Source: Pseudogulbenkiania subflava DSM 22618
GTDB taxonomy: Bacteria > Pseudomonadota > Gammaproteobacteria > Burkholderiales > Chromobacteriaceae
DNA: 64,000 bases
NCBI RefSeq assembly: GCF_900177275.1
Contig: NZ_FXAG01000001.1
Coordinates: forward strand, 285,284 to 349,283
Direction of reading: 5' to 3'
Shown: piece after piece, positions 1-8,246 of the stretch
Layout of the letters: each line of letters opens with the position of its first letter
How positions within the stretch are numbered: the first letter of the stretch is position 1
Translations under genes and position numbers: made by a program
The notes under the pieces: model-generated
Told to the model about the DNA's origin: nothing
Database searches by the model: none
Seen by the model: only the letters and a program-made list of their open reading frames with translations

Positions 1-138
1 ATGTACAAGTAGTACATGAGGATTTCCGATCGCTGAGCGAATCCCTGCGTGCCAATCTTCGATTGGCTCAGCGATAGATTCGCACGCAGTGCACATGAGC
101 CCCGATCAGGGACGCGCAGCAAGATCGTGAACAGGTTC
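1..138 (+). repeat. Family A MITE-like repeat, copy 1 (cut by window edge)
   Basis: This is the right-hand part of a repeat seen again at 6800, 17403, 19325, 39596, 41113 and 41655. It keeps the internal hairpin segment and ends with the terminal arm GATCGTGAACAGGTTC, followed by TAA as the flanking triplet. The left terminal arm lies outside the window. It has no coding capacity. Confidence 0.85.
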
Positions 139-195
139 TAAGCGCGCCCTTCCCCGGTGGCGACGAGCCGGTCGCATCGACCCGCCTGCCGCCCG

Positions 196-226
196 CGACG
201 GGCCGGCGCCGGCCCGTCGGCTTTTT
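196..226 (+). terminator. Intrinsic terminator of an upstream gene
   Basis: An 11-bp GC-rich stem (left arm from 196, right arm to 219) is followed by a run of T residues at 222-226. It would end a plus-strand transcript that starts left of the window. Nothing else is seen between the repeat at 1-138 and the gene at 384. Confidence 0.6.
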
Positions 227-383
227 CCCGCCCCCGCTTCCCGCCCTGCCCCCTCCCCGCCAAACCGGCACGCCCGCCACAGTACGGCGCCGATCCTCAG
301 CGGCGTCATGATGCCGCCGCGTCAAATGTGTTAAAAACACCTCTACGCCTCCTCACTTACCCTTTTGGCAAGGCCGAAACCGC

Positions 384-2795
384 ATGTCATCCGCTGCCCC
401 TCTTCCCGACCTTGCCGCGCTGCTGGCGCAACGGGTCGATCTCGATCCGGCCGAGCTGGCACGGTACGACCTCGAGCAGCACCCGGCGCTGGCCGACACC
501 GCCCTCCTCGGCACCGCGCTGCACGACTTCCTCCAGCGCCAGCCGGAAACCGGCGAGCGCTTCGGCGACGCCGTCGACGCCGAGCTGCGCCAGCTGGTCG
601 AGCACAAGGTAAACCACTTCGCCACCCTGCTGACGCGGCCCTGGGCCGGGGAGTCGCTCGACGCCGGGCTGGCGCTGGGACGGCAACAGCACGAGTACGG
701 ACTCTCCACCGCCTGGCTCAGCAGCGCGCACCGGGTCTATCTCGACCACCTGGAGCAGCGCGTGGGCGGCCTCGCCCTGGCGGCGGACGAGCGCGCCGGC
801 CTGACCGCGGCGCTGCGCAAACTGGTGTTCTACGATCTGCTGCTGCAACTGAGCGGCTACCACGCCGGGGCGGAAGCGGTGAGCCAGGGCGAGGCGCAGC
901 GGCTGGCGCGCCTCAACCGCCTCTACATCACCTTGAGCCAGGTCAGCCACATCGCCGCGCGCAACGTGCGCCACCTCGGCTCGCGCGAGCTGGCGGCGCA
1001 GACCCTGCTGCGCGAGGTGTGCGAAACCGTGGTCGAGCACGGTGGCATCCACATGGCCTGGGTCGGCTTCATCGATGCGGCGTCGCAGCGCATCGAGCCG
1101 TTCGCCTGGGCCGGCGCCGACGCCGCGCGCTACCTGGGCGGCATCACGGTGTCCGTCGACCCGGCGCGGCCGGAAGGCCAGGGCCCCTCCGGCCGCGCGG
1201 TCCGCAGCGGGCAGCTGCAACTGCTCGAGGACTCGCTCAACGCCCCGGGCTATCACGCCTGGAGCCAGCACGCGCTGCGGCAGGGCTTCCGCAGCAGCGT
1301 GGCGACGCCGCTGTGGCGCGACGGCGCGGTGATCGGCGTGCTCAACCTGTACGCCGCCGCGCCCGGCTTTTTCGGCGCGGAAGAACAGCGCCTGGCCAAG
1401 GCCATCGCCGACAAGATCGACCTCGCGCTGGGCCACCTCGACGACCTGGAACGGCAGCGCCAGGCCGAGGCCCGGCTGCTACACCAGGCCACCCACGACC
1501 CGCTCACCGGCCTGCCCAACCGCACCCGCCTGTTCCACCGCCTGGAACAGGCGCTGCAGGCGGACGCCGCCGACCGGCTGACGGTGCTGATGCTCGACCT
1601 GGACGGCTTCAAGGACATCAACGACCTGTTCGGCCACAGCGCCGGCGACACCCTGCTGTGTCGCATCGCCGAGCGCCTGCGCGCGCTGTGCCGCCCCGCC
1701 GACGTGGTGGCGCGCATGGGCGGCGACGAGTTCGTGGTACTGCTGGAACAGCTGCCCGACCCGCACACCGCGCGCAACGCGGTGGAACAGATCATCAGCG
1801 CCGTGCGCCGCCCGGTGCCACTGCCGGACGGCGAGGTCAGCGTCAGCACCAGCATCGGCATGGTGACCGGCAGCGCCGGCGTCAGCGCCGATACCCTGCT
1901 GCGCCAGGCCGACATCGCGCTGTACCGCGCCAAGTCGCTCGGGCGCGACCAGTACTGCCTGTTCGATGACGAGCTGGAACGCCAGCTCAAGCAGCAGCAG
2001 ACGACGCGCCACGCCATCCGCGCCGCGCTCGACGGCGACGAGCTGGCGCTCTACTACCAGCCCAAGGTCGACCTGCAAAGCGGCGCGGTGATCGGCGCCG
2101 AGGCGCTGATCCGCTGGGTGGTGAACGGCGAGGTGCGCGCCCCCGGCCGCTTCCTACCGGCGCTGGAAGGCACCGAACTGCTGGGGCAGATCGACAGCTG
2201 GGCGATCCGCCACGCCATCGCCCATGCCGCTCACTGGCACCGCCACGGCCTGCCGCTGCAGATCTCGGTCAACGTCTCCGCCATCTCGCTGCGCCGCCCG
2301 GCGTTCTTCGGTGAATTGCGCGCACTGCTCGCCGAGGCCGCCCTGCCGCACCAGGCGCTGCAGCTGGAAGTGCTGGAATCGGTCAGCCAGGACAGCCTGC
2401 AGTACATCATCGACTGCCTGCAGGCCTGCAAGGACATCGGGGTGTCGCTGGCGCTCGACGACTTCGGCACCGGCGCCTCCTCGCTGCTGCACCTGCAGCG
2501 CATCCAGCCCGACGTGATCAAGATCGACCAGCGCTTCGTGCGCTCGATGCGCGAGCAGCCGGAAAACATCGCCATCATCAAGAGCGTCAGCACCTTCTCC
2601 CAGCTCTCCGGCCGCACCGTGATTGCCGAGGGGGTGGAAACCGAGGCCATCGGCCAAGACCTGCTGGCGCTCGGGGTGCGCTTCGGCCAGGGCTACGCCA
2701 TCGCCCGGCCGATGCCGGCGACGGACTTCCCGGTCTGGGTCAGCCAGTGGCGCCCGCCCGCGGCGTGGCGATGCCACGTCACGGCTGCATCCTGA
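384..2795 (+). CDS. GGDEF-EAL c-di-GMP enzyme with globin-like sensor and GAF domain
   Basis: This 803-residue protein is predicted to make and/or break cyclic di-GMP in response to signals bound by its N-terminus. Residues 1-170 are helical and resemble globin-coupled sensors, with a candidate proximal heme histidine at about H103 in QQHEYGLS. A GAF-like domain follows (about 190-360). The GGDEF domain has an intact GGDEF at about 446-450, and an RPAD inhibitory I-site lies five residues before it. The EAL domain keeps EAL, LEVLE, DDFGTG, KID and AEGVE, so both activities are plausible. No membrane segment is seen, so the protein is probably cytoplasmic. It is monocistronic. The GGDEF-EAL part is certain from motifs; the heme-binding role is inferred. 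Confidence 0.9.
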   Translation: MSSAAPLPDLAALLAQRVDLDPAELARYDLEQHPALADTALLGTALHDFLQRQPETGERFGDAVDAELRQLVEHKVNHFATLLTRPWAGESLDAGLALGRQQHEYGLSTAWLSSAHRVYLDHLEQRVGGLALAADERAGLTAALRKLVFYDLLLQLSGYHAGAEAVSQGEAQRLARLNRLYITLSQVSHIAARNVRHLGSRELAAQTLLREVCETVVEHGGIHMAWVGFIDAASQRIEPFAWAGADAARYLGGITVSVDPARPEGQGPSGRAVRSGQLQLLEDSLNAPGYHAWSQHALRQGFRSSVATPLWRDGAVIGVLNLYAAAPGFFGAEEQRLAKAIADKIDLALGHLDDLERQRQAEARLLHQATHDPLTGLPNRTRLFHRLEQALQADAADRLTVLMLDLDGFKDINDLFGHSAGDTLLCRIAERLRALCRPADVVARMGGDEFVVLLEQLPDPHTARNAVEQIISAVRRPVPLPDGEVSVSTSIGMVTGSAGVSADTLLRQADIALYRAKSLGRDQYCLFDDELERQLKQQQTTRHAIRAALDGDELALYYQPKVDLQSGAVIGAEALIRWVVNGEVRAPGRFLPALEGTELLGQIDSWAIRHAIAHAAHWHRHGLPLQISVNVSAISLRRPAFFGELRALLAEAALPHQALQLEVLESVSQDSLQYIIDCLQACKDIGVSLALDDFGTGASSLLHLQRIQPDVIKIDQRFVRSMREQPENIAIIKSVSTFSQLSGRTVIAEGVETEAIGQDLLALGVRFGQGYAIARPMPATDFPVWVSQWRPPAAWRCHVTAAS

Positions 2796-2815
2796 CCCGA
2801 CCTGCTGAGTGGAAG

Positions 2816-2826
2816 GGTTGGCCGAA
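2816..2826 (+). repeat. GGTTGGCCGAA 11-mer, site 1
   Basis: An exact copy of an 11-mer that recurs at 7918, 7942 (reverse strand), 22919, 39301 and 45171. Here it lies 20 bp after the stop codon of the GGDEF-EAL gene and is not part of an obvious hairpin. Confidence 0.7.
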
Positions 2827-2918
2827 GAGGAGGCTGCCGTTGCTTTAGCTGGATACGGTGGGGCTTGATAGCCGCGGCTCTACCGAGCGCGGCCAGTGGG
2901 CTGATCGACTAAGTTGCG

Positions 2919-3141
2919 AGTCCCGCCCCGCTGGCGGGTTAAGGGCATTGCGTGGCCAATGCCCTTAACCATCCCAAGGCCACCCCCACGACTATTCCTT
3001 CGCGACGCTACGCTTGCCTCGCTCAGTCACGCCCTTCGGGTTCCCGTGTGAAAGCTGGCTGGCAAGGCGCTGGCGAAACTCGCCATTCGCTAGCGTCGAA
3101 TGGCTCAAACAGCCGCCAGCTTAAAACCTTGCCAGCCAGCC
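2919..3141 (+). ncRNA. Structured non-coding element, copy A
   Basis: No plausible gene lies here. The sequence shares blocks with the reverse complement of 3365-3552. These include TCCCGCCCCGCTGGCGGG at the start, CGCCCTTCGGGTTCCC in the middle and CCTTGCC near the end. It folds into a 13-bp perfect hairpin (2938-2950 with 2957-2969, loop CGTGGC) and an outer stem GCTGGCAAGG / CCTTGCCAGC. Inside that is a small stem GCTGGC / GCCAGC and a hairpin at 3082-3104 (GCCATTCG / CGAATGGC). Paired positions differ between the two copies but stay complementary, which points to a conserved structure. The strand is inferred from element polarity only. Its identity is unknown to me. Confidence 0.65.
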
Positions 3142-3275
3142 TTCGCCCGGCGGCGATCAAGGGGGACCGGGCACGTCGTCTACGTGGTTACCCCGGACAC
3201 TCAATCAAGCGGCCCAGTCTTCGTTCCAGTGAATATCGCTAAGTAGCCTTGGACGACCCTAACCCCTCAACCACC

Positions 3276-3313
3276 TTATCCACAGGTTTTCTGAATCTGC
3301 CCATTTATCCACA
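3276..3313 (+). promoter_or_regulatory. Two perfect DnaA boxes
   Basis: TTATCCACA occurs at 3276-3284 and again at 3305-3313, on the same strand, 29 bp apart. Both match the consensus DnaA box exactly. They sit in the 220-bp spacer between two inverted copies of a structured element. No dnaA, dnaN, rep or par gene is nearby, so this is not evidently the chromosomal origin. It could be a DnaA-titration site or a remnant of an integrated replicon. The rest of the spacer shows nothing recognisable. Confidence 0.6.
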
Positions 3314-3364
3314 AACCAGCGTGTTGCCGCAGCAGTAGCCCCCATCGCAAGCCGCCGAGTGAAA

Positions 3365-3552
3365 CGGTTTGGCAAGGTCTTAAGCGGCTGGCTGTTCGAC
3401 GCCGGGCGACATTAGCGCCCGGCTAGTTCCAGCCGCGCCTTGCCAAAGTGTGTCGCGAGGGAACCCGAAGGGCGGTTTGCCGGGGTGGCCTTTGGGGGTG
3501 AAGGGGGGCTTTGGCCACGCAAAGCCCCCTTCCCGCCAGCGGGGCGGGACCC
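3365..3552 (-). ncRNA. Structured non-coding element, copy B (inverted)
   Basis: This is the reverse-orientation partner of 2919-3141. It has the same order of hairpins: a stem at about 3501-3531 with the same CGTGGC loop (on the minus strand), the conserved CGCCCTTCGGGTTCCC block, an outer stem with GGCAAGG / CCTTGCC, a GCGGCTGG / CCAGCCGC stem, and the inner hairpin GCCGGGCG / CGCCCGGC at 3401-3423 with a 7-nt loop. It is shorter than copy A in the linker before the CGCCCTTCGGG block. Small reading frames over it are not gene-like. Confidence 0.65.
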
Positions 3553-3602
3553 GCAGACCTGACACATCACCATCCTCTCTCAAGAAAGAGGACATCAACA
3601 AC

Positions 3603-3635
3603 AAAGCCCATCGGCCATGAGGCACGATGGGCTTT
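3603..3635 (-). terminator. Terminator downstream of gabP-like gene
   Basis: An 11-bp perfect stem AAAGCCCATCG / CGATGGGCTTT with an 11-nt loop lies 46 bp past the stop of the permease gene. On the minus strand it is followed by a weak T/G-rich tail. Confidence 0.55.
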
Positions 3636-3680
3636 CTCATCACAACAACGGCACCAACCGCCGCGCCAACTATCCAGCGC

Positions 3681-5081
3681 TTACGACCGCGCCGCAGCCA
3701 CCACCGGGCGGCTCTTGCTCCACGGCGTGCCGAACAGGCGCGAGCGGGCCCAGCCGACCACCAGCAGAGCCAGTGCCAGCACGCCGGTGCCGATCACCTC
3801 GATCTGGTGCTCCGGACGGATCGCCATCATCGCCACCACGCCGCAGATGAACAGGATCACCGCCCAGGTCAGCCACGGGAACAGCCACATCTTGAACGCC
3901 GGGGTCTCGCCCTTGGCGATCATGCGCTGGCGCATGCGCAGCTGCGAGATGGCGATCACCAGGTACACCAGCAGGGCGATGGTGCCGGAGGTGGCGAGCA
4001 GGATGTCGAACACCGCCTTCGGCATCAGGTAGTTGGCGATCACGGTGAGGAAGCCCACCACCATCGAGCCCAGCACTGCCTTCTGCGGCGTACCGTTGGC
4101 GGCGGTTTCGCCGAACTGGCGCAGCGCGTCACCACGGCGGGAGAGCGAGTACAGCATGCGCGAGGCGGTGTAGAGCGCCGAGTTGAGGCAGCTCGCCACC
4201 GAGATCAGCACCACCACGTCGACGATGGCCTTGGCGTTGGGGATGCCGATCAGTTCCAGCGTGCGCTGGTAGGAGCCGGACGAGGCCAGCAGCGGGTCGT
4301 TCCACGCCACCAGCGCGGTCACCACGAAGATCGAGCCCAGGTAGAACAGGCTGATGCGCCATACCACCGAGTTGGTGGCCTTGGTGATCTGCTGCTGCGG
4401 GTTGTCCGATTCGGCGGCGGCGATGGTGACGATCTCGGTGCCGAGGAAGGTGAACATGGTGGTCAGCATCGCGCCCAGCACCGCGCCGAAGCCGTTGGGC
4501 ATGAAGCCGCCGTGGGCGAACAGCTGCGACACCCCGCTCACCTGGCTGCCCGGGATGAAGCCCATGATGGCGGCGCCGGTGATGGCGAGGAAGGCGACGA
4601 TCGCCACCACCTTGACCAGCGCGAACCAGAACTCGAACTCGCCGTAGTTCTTCACGCTGAACAGATTGGTGATGGTCAAGAGCACGGTGATGCCGAGCGC
4701 GAACAGCCACATCGGCACGCCGGCAAACCAGGTGTGCAGGATGGTGGCGGCGGCGTTGGCCTCGAGCGGGATCACCAGCACCCAGAACCACCAGTACAGC
4801 CAGCCGATGATGTAGCCGGCCCAGTGGCCGATGGCACGGTCGGCGTAGGTGGAGAAGGAACCGGTATCCGGCGCCGCGACGGCCATCTCGCCCAGCATGC
4901 GCATGACGAGGACCACCAGCAGACCGGCGATGGCGTAGGCGATCAGCACCGCCGGGCCGGCCTCGGCGATGGCGTGGCCGGAGCCGACGAACAGGCCGGC
5001 GCCGATCACCCCGGCGATCGACAGCATGGTGACGTGACGTTGCTTGAGGCCGTGACTCAGGCCCTGGGATGAAACACTCAT
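3681..5081 (-). CDS. gabP: GABA permease-like APC-family transporter
   Basis: This 466-residue, strongly hydrophobic protein has about 12 membrane segments. It carries the N-terminal APC signature GVIGAGLFVGSG and is the same length as E. coli GabP. Its role would be proton-coupled import of GABA or a related amino acid across the inner membrane. The ATG at 5081 is chosen because it has a good AGGAG site 8 bp upstream; the frame stays open further upstream, but that part has no membrane-protein character. The divergent neighbour is a MocR/GabR-type regulator, which supports the GABA assignment. No gabT or gabD gene is in the window. Aromatic-amino-acid or proline-specific relatives of the same family cannot be excluded. 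Confidence 0.8.
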   Translation of the reverse strand: MSVSSQGLSHGLKQRHVTMLSIAGVIGAGLFVGSGHAIAEAGPAVLIAYAIAGLLVVLVMRMLGEMAVAAPDTGSFSTYADRAIGHWAGYIIGWLYWWFWVLVIPLEANAAATILHTWFAGVPMWLFALGITVLLTITNLFSVKNYGEFEFWFALVKVVAIVAFLAITGAAIMGFIPGSQVSGVSQLFAHGGFMPNGFGAVLGAMLTTMFTFLGTEIVTIAAAESDNPQQQITKATNSVVWRISLFYLGSIFVVTALVAWNDPLLASSGSYQRTLELIGIPNAKAIVDVVVLISVASCLNSALYTASRMLYSLSRRGDALRQFGETAANGTPQKAVLGSMVVGFLTVIANYLMPKAVFDILLATSGTIALLVYLVIAISQLRMRQRMIAKGETPAFKMWLFPWLTWAVILFICGVVAMMAIRPEHQIEVIGTGVLALALLVVGWARSRLFGTPWSKSRPVVAAARS

Positions 5082-5220
5082 GAATAGATTCTCCTGACTA
5101 CCCGGCCCTCGTGCGCGGAACGCGCCGGGGCCTGTGCTCGGCTGCGGCAAGGGAAGCGGCGGCCGGCGTGTTATCGGTTTTTTTTGTGCATGGGGAAATG
5201 CAGGGAGTGAGTGTAAGCGC

Positions 5221-5248
5221 GGATTGGCGATACAATTAGACCCAATCC
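5221..5248. promoter_or_regulatory. Inverted repeat in the gabP/gabR-like divergent promoter region
   Basis: GGATTGG at 5221-5227 and CCAATCC at 5242-5248 form a 7-bp inverted repeat with a 14-bp centre that contains TACAAT, a possible -10 element. It lies between the divergent permease and MocR-type regulator genes. It is therefore a candidate operator for that regulator, based on position and symmetry only. Confidence 0.4.
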
Positions 5249-5284
5249 GGTTTTTTTGATGGAGCCATTTCGGCCCGCACGCCC

Positions 5285-6790
5285 ATGTCGCCACGTCCCA
5301 GCCCCGCCGCCTCGGCCACGCCGCCGCTCCTGGCCGACCTGCTGCAACAGCATTTCGACCCGGCCAGCAGCGAGCCCAACAACCAGCAGCTCTACCGTCT
5401 GCTGCGCGACGCCATTCTGCAGGAAGCGCTGCCGCCGGGGCTGCGCCTGCCCTCGTCGCGCCAGCTCGCCGCCGAGCTCGGGCTCGCACGCAATACCGTG
5501 ATCCACGTTTACGAACGGCTGGGGGCGGAGGGCTACGTCTCGGCCGGGGTCGGCCAGGGCACCTTCGTGCTCGACACCCGCCCGGACAAGCTCGCCAGCC
5601 GCGATGCCCCCGGTCCGGCCCGGCCCGCGCCGGCTACCCCGGAGGCGGCGATCTCGCGCCGTGGTGCCGAGCTGGTGGAACAGGCCGGCGCCGGCGAGAA
5701 GCAGTGGGGCGCCTTCATGCCAGGCGTGCCGGAAGTGCGCACCTTTCCGTCGCGCACCTGGATGCGGCTGCACAACCGCCAGTGGCGCAAGCCGCAGCCG
5801 GACCTGCTGACCTACGCCGTCGGCCCCGGCCTGCCGGCGCTGCGCAGCGCGCTGGCCGACTACCTGCACAGCTCGCGCGGGGTGCGCTGCACGCCGGAAC
5901 AGATCATCGTCACCAACGGCTCGCACTCGGCGCTGCAGCTGATCGCACTGCTGCTGGGCGATGCGGGCGACACGGCCTGGGTGGAGAATCCGGGCTACTG
6001 GGGGGTGCACAGCGTGTGGCGCAGCGCCGGGCTGGCCACGCTGCCGGTGCCGGTGGACAACGAGGGGCTGCAGGTGGACGAAGGCGCCCGGCTCGGGGTG
6101 CCGAAGCTGATCTACGCCTCGCCCTCGCACCAGTACCCGCTGGGCGCGGTGATGAGCCTGGCGCGTCGGCGCCGTCTGCTGGCGTACGCGCGCCGCCACG
6201 ACAGCTGGATCGTCGAGGACGACTACGACAGCGAATTCCGCTACGGCCACCCGCCGCTGCCGTCGCTGCAGGGGCTGGACGACCACGGCCGGGTGATCTA
6301 CCTCGCCACCTTCTCCAAGGTGATCTACCCTGGGCTGCGGCTGGGCTACATGGTGGTGCCGGAGGCGCTGGTGGAATGCTTCCAGACCGGACTGTCGGAG
6401 CTGTTCCGCGGCGGCCAGTACCTGACCCAGGCAGTGCTGGCCGACTTCATCGCCGAGGGCCACTTCGTCTCGCACATCCGCCGCATGCGCCACCTCTACG
6501 CGGCGCGGCGCGAGGCGCTGCTGTCGGCCATCCGCCAGCATTTCGGCGACAGCCTCGCCATCCACGACGGCGCCGCCGGGCTGCACCTGGTGCTGGGCCT
6601 GCCGGAAGGCAGCGACGACCGCGCCGTCGCCGCCGCAGCGCTCGCGCGCGGCATCCTGACCCGGCCGCTGAGCGCCTACTACCGTGGCGACGCCGCGCAC
6701 CTGCCCGGCCTGCTGCTGGGCTACGCCCACGTCGACGAGGACGACATCGCGCGCCACTTCGCCACGCTGGCCGGGGCGATCGGGTTGTAG
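5285..6790 (+). CDS. MocR/GabR-family PLP-dependent transcriptional regulator
   Basis: This 501-residue fusion has an N-terminal GntR winged helix-turn-helix (about residues 25-95, with LPSSRQLAAELGLARNTV) joined to a class-I aminotransferase-fold domain (about 130-500). The presumed PLP-binding lysine lies in ATFSKVIYPGLRLGY, and the cofactor-binding segment VEDDYDSEFRY is present. GabR-type proteins sense GABA plus PLP and activate GABA uptake or catabolic genes. Divergent placement 203 bp from a GabP-like permease fits this. No convincing ribosome-binding site precedes the ATG, so the start or the translation mode is uncertain. PdxR-type control of vitamin B6 genes is an alternative for the family, but no such target lies next to it. 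Confidence 0.85.
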   Translation: MSPRPSPAASATPPLLADLLQQHFDPASSEPNNQQLYRLLRDAILQEALPPGLRLPSSRQLAAELGLARNTVIHVYERLGAEGYVSAGVGQGTFVLDTRPDKLASRDAPGPARPAPATPEAAISRRGAELVEQAGAGEKQWGAFMPGVPEVRTFPSRTWMRLHNRQWRKPQPDLLTYAVGPGLPALRSALADYLHSSRGVRCTPEQIIVTNGSHSALQLIALLLGDAGDTAWVENPGYWGVHSVWRSAGLATLPVPVDNEGLQVDEGARLGVPKLIYASPSHQYPLGAVMSLARRRRLLAYARRHDSWIVEDDYDSEFRYGHPPLPSLQGLDDHGRVIYLATFSKVIYPGLRLGYMVVPEALVECFQTGLSELFRGGQYLTQAVLADFIAEGHFVSHIRRMRHLYAARREALLSAIRQHFGDSLAIHDGAAGLHLVLGLPEGSDDRAVAAAALARGILTRPLSAYYRGDAAHLPGLLLGYAHVDEDDIARHFATLAGAIGL

Positions 6791-6799
6791 CGAGGATCA

Positions 6800-6999
6800 G
6801 AACCTGTTCACGATCTGTCGCGAGCGGCCCTCAGCGGGGTGAAGAGCAGCGCAGAAACCGGAATGGTCTGGAGTACATGAGGATTCCTGATCGCTGAGCG
6901 AATCACTACGTGCCAATCTTCGATGGGCCCAGCGATAGATTCGCACGCAGGGCACATGAGCCCCGATCAGGGAGGCGCAGCAAGATCGTGAACAGGTTC
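6800..6999 (+). repeat. Family A MITE-like repeat, copy 2
   Basis: A complete copy with perfect 16-bp terminal arms GAACCTGTTCACGATC / GATCGTGAACAGGTTC. It is flanked by TCA at 6797-6799 and TCA at 7000-7002, a TNA-type 3-bp target duplication. The right-hand TCA is the complement of the TGA stop codon of the minus-strand solute-binding protein gene. Confidence 0.85.
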
Positions 7000-7785
7000 T
7001 CAGCGCGCCAGCGGCTTGAACCATGGCCGGCCCTGCGGCGCCGGCAGGCGGTAGCGCTTCGCCAGCGCCTCGTAGAAGCCCTGCTGGTTGAGCTGATGCA
7101 GCGCCTGGTTGAAACGGTCGCGCACCGCGGCGTCGTGGAAGGCCAGCCGGTACGGCGTGGGCGGGAACAGGGCGAACGGGCACAGCGACGGTGCGGTGTC
7201 GAGGCCGGGGCCGAGTTCGTCGTTGAACTGCAGGAAGATGTTGATGTCCGTCACCGCGACGTCGGCGCGGCCGCTGTACAGCAGGCGGTTGAGGGTGATC
7301 TGCGGCGATTGCTCGACGTAGTCGGGATTGCCCGCCGCCATCGCCGCGTAGTCCCGACCGAGAAAGCGCCGCGCGTTCTGGAATGCCGCCACCCGGTAAC
7401 GGCCGAGGTCCGGCACGGCGTCGAGCCGAATCTGACGGCGGCACAGCGTGATCGCGGTGTTCTGGTAGGTGATGTAGGGATCGGACAGGTAGCCGCCGTC
7501 GTTGGCGATGGCCGCGTCCACCCGCCCGGCGGCGAGCCACTCCTGGGCGCGCTTGTTGGGAGCGAACAGCACCTGCGGCTGGTAGCCGGCGCCACGCAGC
7601 GCGGCGCTCACCAGCTCGTACTCCACCCCGCGCTGCTCCTCCGCCATCACGTACGGCGCCTTGGTCTCGCCGATGGCCACGCGCAATGGCCCGCCCAACG
7701 GAACGGCACCGGCCAGCGCCGGCAGCAACGCGCACAGCAAGGCCGCCCAACGGCGGCCCCGGTGCCTGGTGTGGATACCCTTCAT
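7000..7785 (-). CDS. Periplasmic solute-binding protein, SBP_bac_3-like
   Basis: A 261-residue exported protein with an N-terminal signal peptide (basic MKGIHTRHRGRR, then a hydrophobic stretch ending near ALAGA). It has the fold pattern of family-3 amino-acid-binding proteins (LRVAIGETKAPYVM, VDAAIANDGG, ADVAVTDINIF). No ABC permease or ATPase gene adjoins, so it may be an orphan binding protein or sensor rather than part of a local transporter. The start is placed at the ATG that begins the signal peptide; upstream codons in frame are not gene-like. The TGA stop coincides with the target triplet of the adjacent family A repeat. Confidence 0.75.
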   Translation of the reverse strand: MKGIHTRHRGRRWAALLCALLPALAGAVPLGGPLRVAIGETKAPYVMAEEQRGVEYELVSAALRGAGYQPQVLFAPNKRAQEWLAAGRVDAAIANDGGYLSDPYITYQNTAITLCRRQIRLDAVPDLGRYRVAAFQNARRFLGRDYAAMAAGNPDYVEQSPQITLNRLLYSGRADVAVTDINIFLQFNDELGPGLDTAPSLCPFALFPPTPYRLAFHDAAVRDRFNQALHQLNQQGFYEALAKRYRLPAPQGRPWFKPLAR

Positions 7786-7910
7786 GACCTTACATCCCGA
7801 AGACGAGCGCGCCGGCAGCGCCGGCACCGTGGCATTTATATGGCATGGCATTGTGCATCGCTGCGGCCGGGGTGCCATGAGCCAGATCAACCCCCGCCGC
7901 CTGCCGCATA

Positions 7911-7959
7911 GGCAAAAGGTTGGCCGAAGCCCCAGTGAAGCTTCGGCCAACCTTTTGCC
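7911..7959. terminator. Long bidirectional terminator made of paired GGTTGGCCGAA motifs
   Basis: A perfect 20-bp stem (7911-7930 with 7940-7959, 9-nt loop). Each arm contains the 11-mer GGTTGGCCGAA (7918-7928, and complement 7942-7952), and the stem is closed by A/T runs. It lies 72 bp past the stop of the minus-strand DUF465 gene and upstream of the solute-binding protein start. Paired uptake-type motifs doubling as terminators are typical of DUS/USS sequences in competent bacteria. Confidence 0.75.
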
Positions 7960-8030
7960 ACCCGGCGATCAGCGCCGGGCATTGTAGCCCAACCGCGCCA
8001 CCGCGTCGGCAGTGCGCGGCGCGACGCCGA

Positions 8031-8246
8031 TCAGGCCACGGCGCTTTTCAGGATCTGGTACAGCTCGTCCTTGAGCTTGAGCTTTTCCTTCTTCAGGTTC
8101 TCCACGTCTTCGGCGCTGCCCGCCTCGAGGTGCGCCTCGATGTTCTTGATCTGCTGGTCCAGCGCGTTGTGCTTGTCGAACAGGCGGGCGAAATGGGCGT
8201 CTGCGGTCTTGAGCTGGCTGATACGGTCGCGAAATTCGGGAAACAT
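8031..8246 (-). CDS. YdcH/DUF465-family small coiled-coil protein
   Basis: A 71-residue charged helical protein with the family pattern: MFPEFRDRISQLK at the start, FARLFDKHNALDQQIKNIE in the centre, and KKEKLKLKDELYQIL at the end. The ATG at 8246 is preceded by GGAGG at ideal spacing; the in-frame extension upstream is Pro-rich and unconvincing. The family is conserved across proteobacteria and its function is not established. It is monocistronic, ending before the 7911-7959 terminator. Confidence 0.85.
   Translation of the reverse strand: MFPEFRDRISQLKTADAHFARLFDKHNALDQQIKNIEAHLEAGSAEDVENLKKEKLKLKDELYQILKSAVA

Noticed and set aside
2952..3242. 96-codon frame on the plus strand
   Set aside because: Lies over the structured element copy A; the second copy does not preserve the frame, and helices rather than codons are conserved.
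3276..3313. Chromosomal origin of replication
   Set aside because: Only two DnaA boxes and no dnaA, dnaN or gyrB nearby; kept as an unexplained regulatory site instead.
3380..3643. 87-codon frame on the minus strand
   Set aside because: Covers structured element copy B and the gabP terminator; no ribosome site.
3627..5072. 481-codon open frame on the plus strand opposite gabP
   Set aside because: Antisense to a clear membrane transporter; His/Gln/Asp-rich composition typical of reverse reading of a GC-rich gene; no ribosome site.
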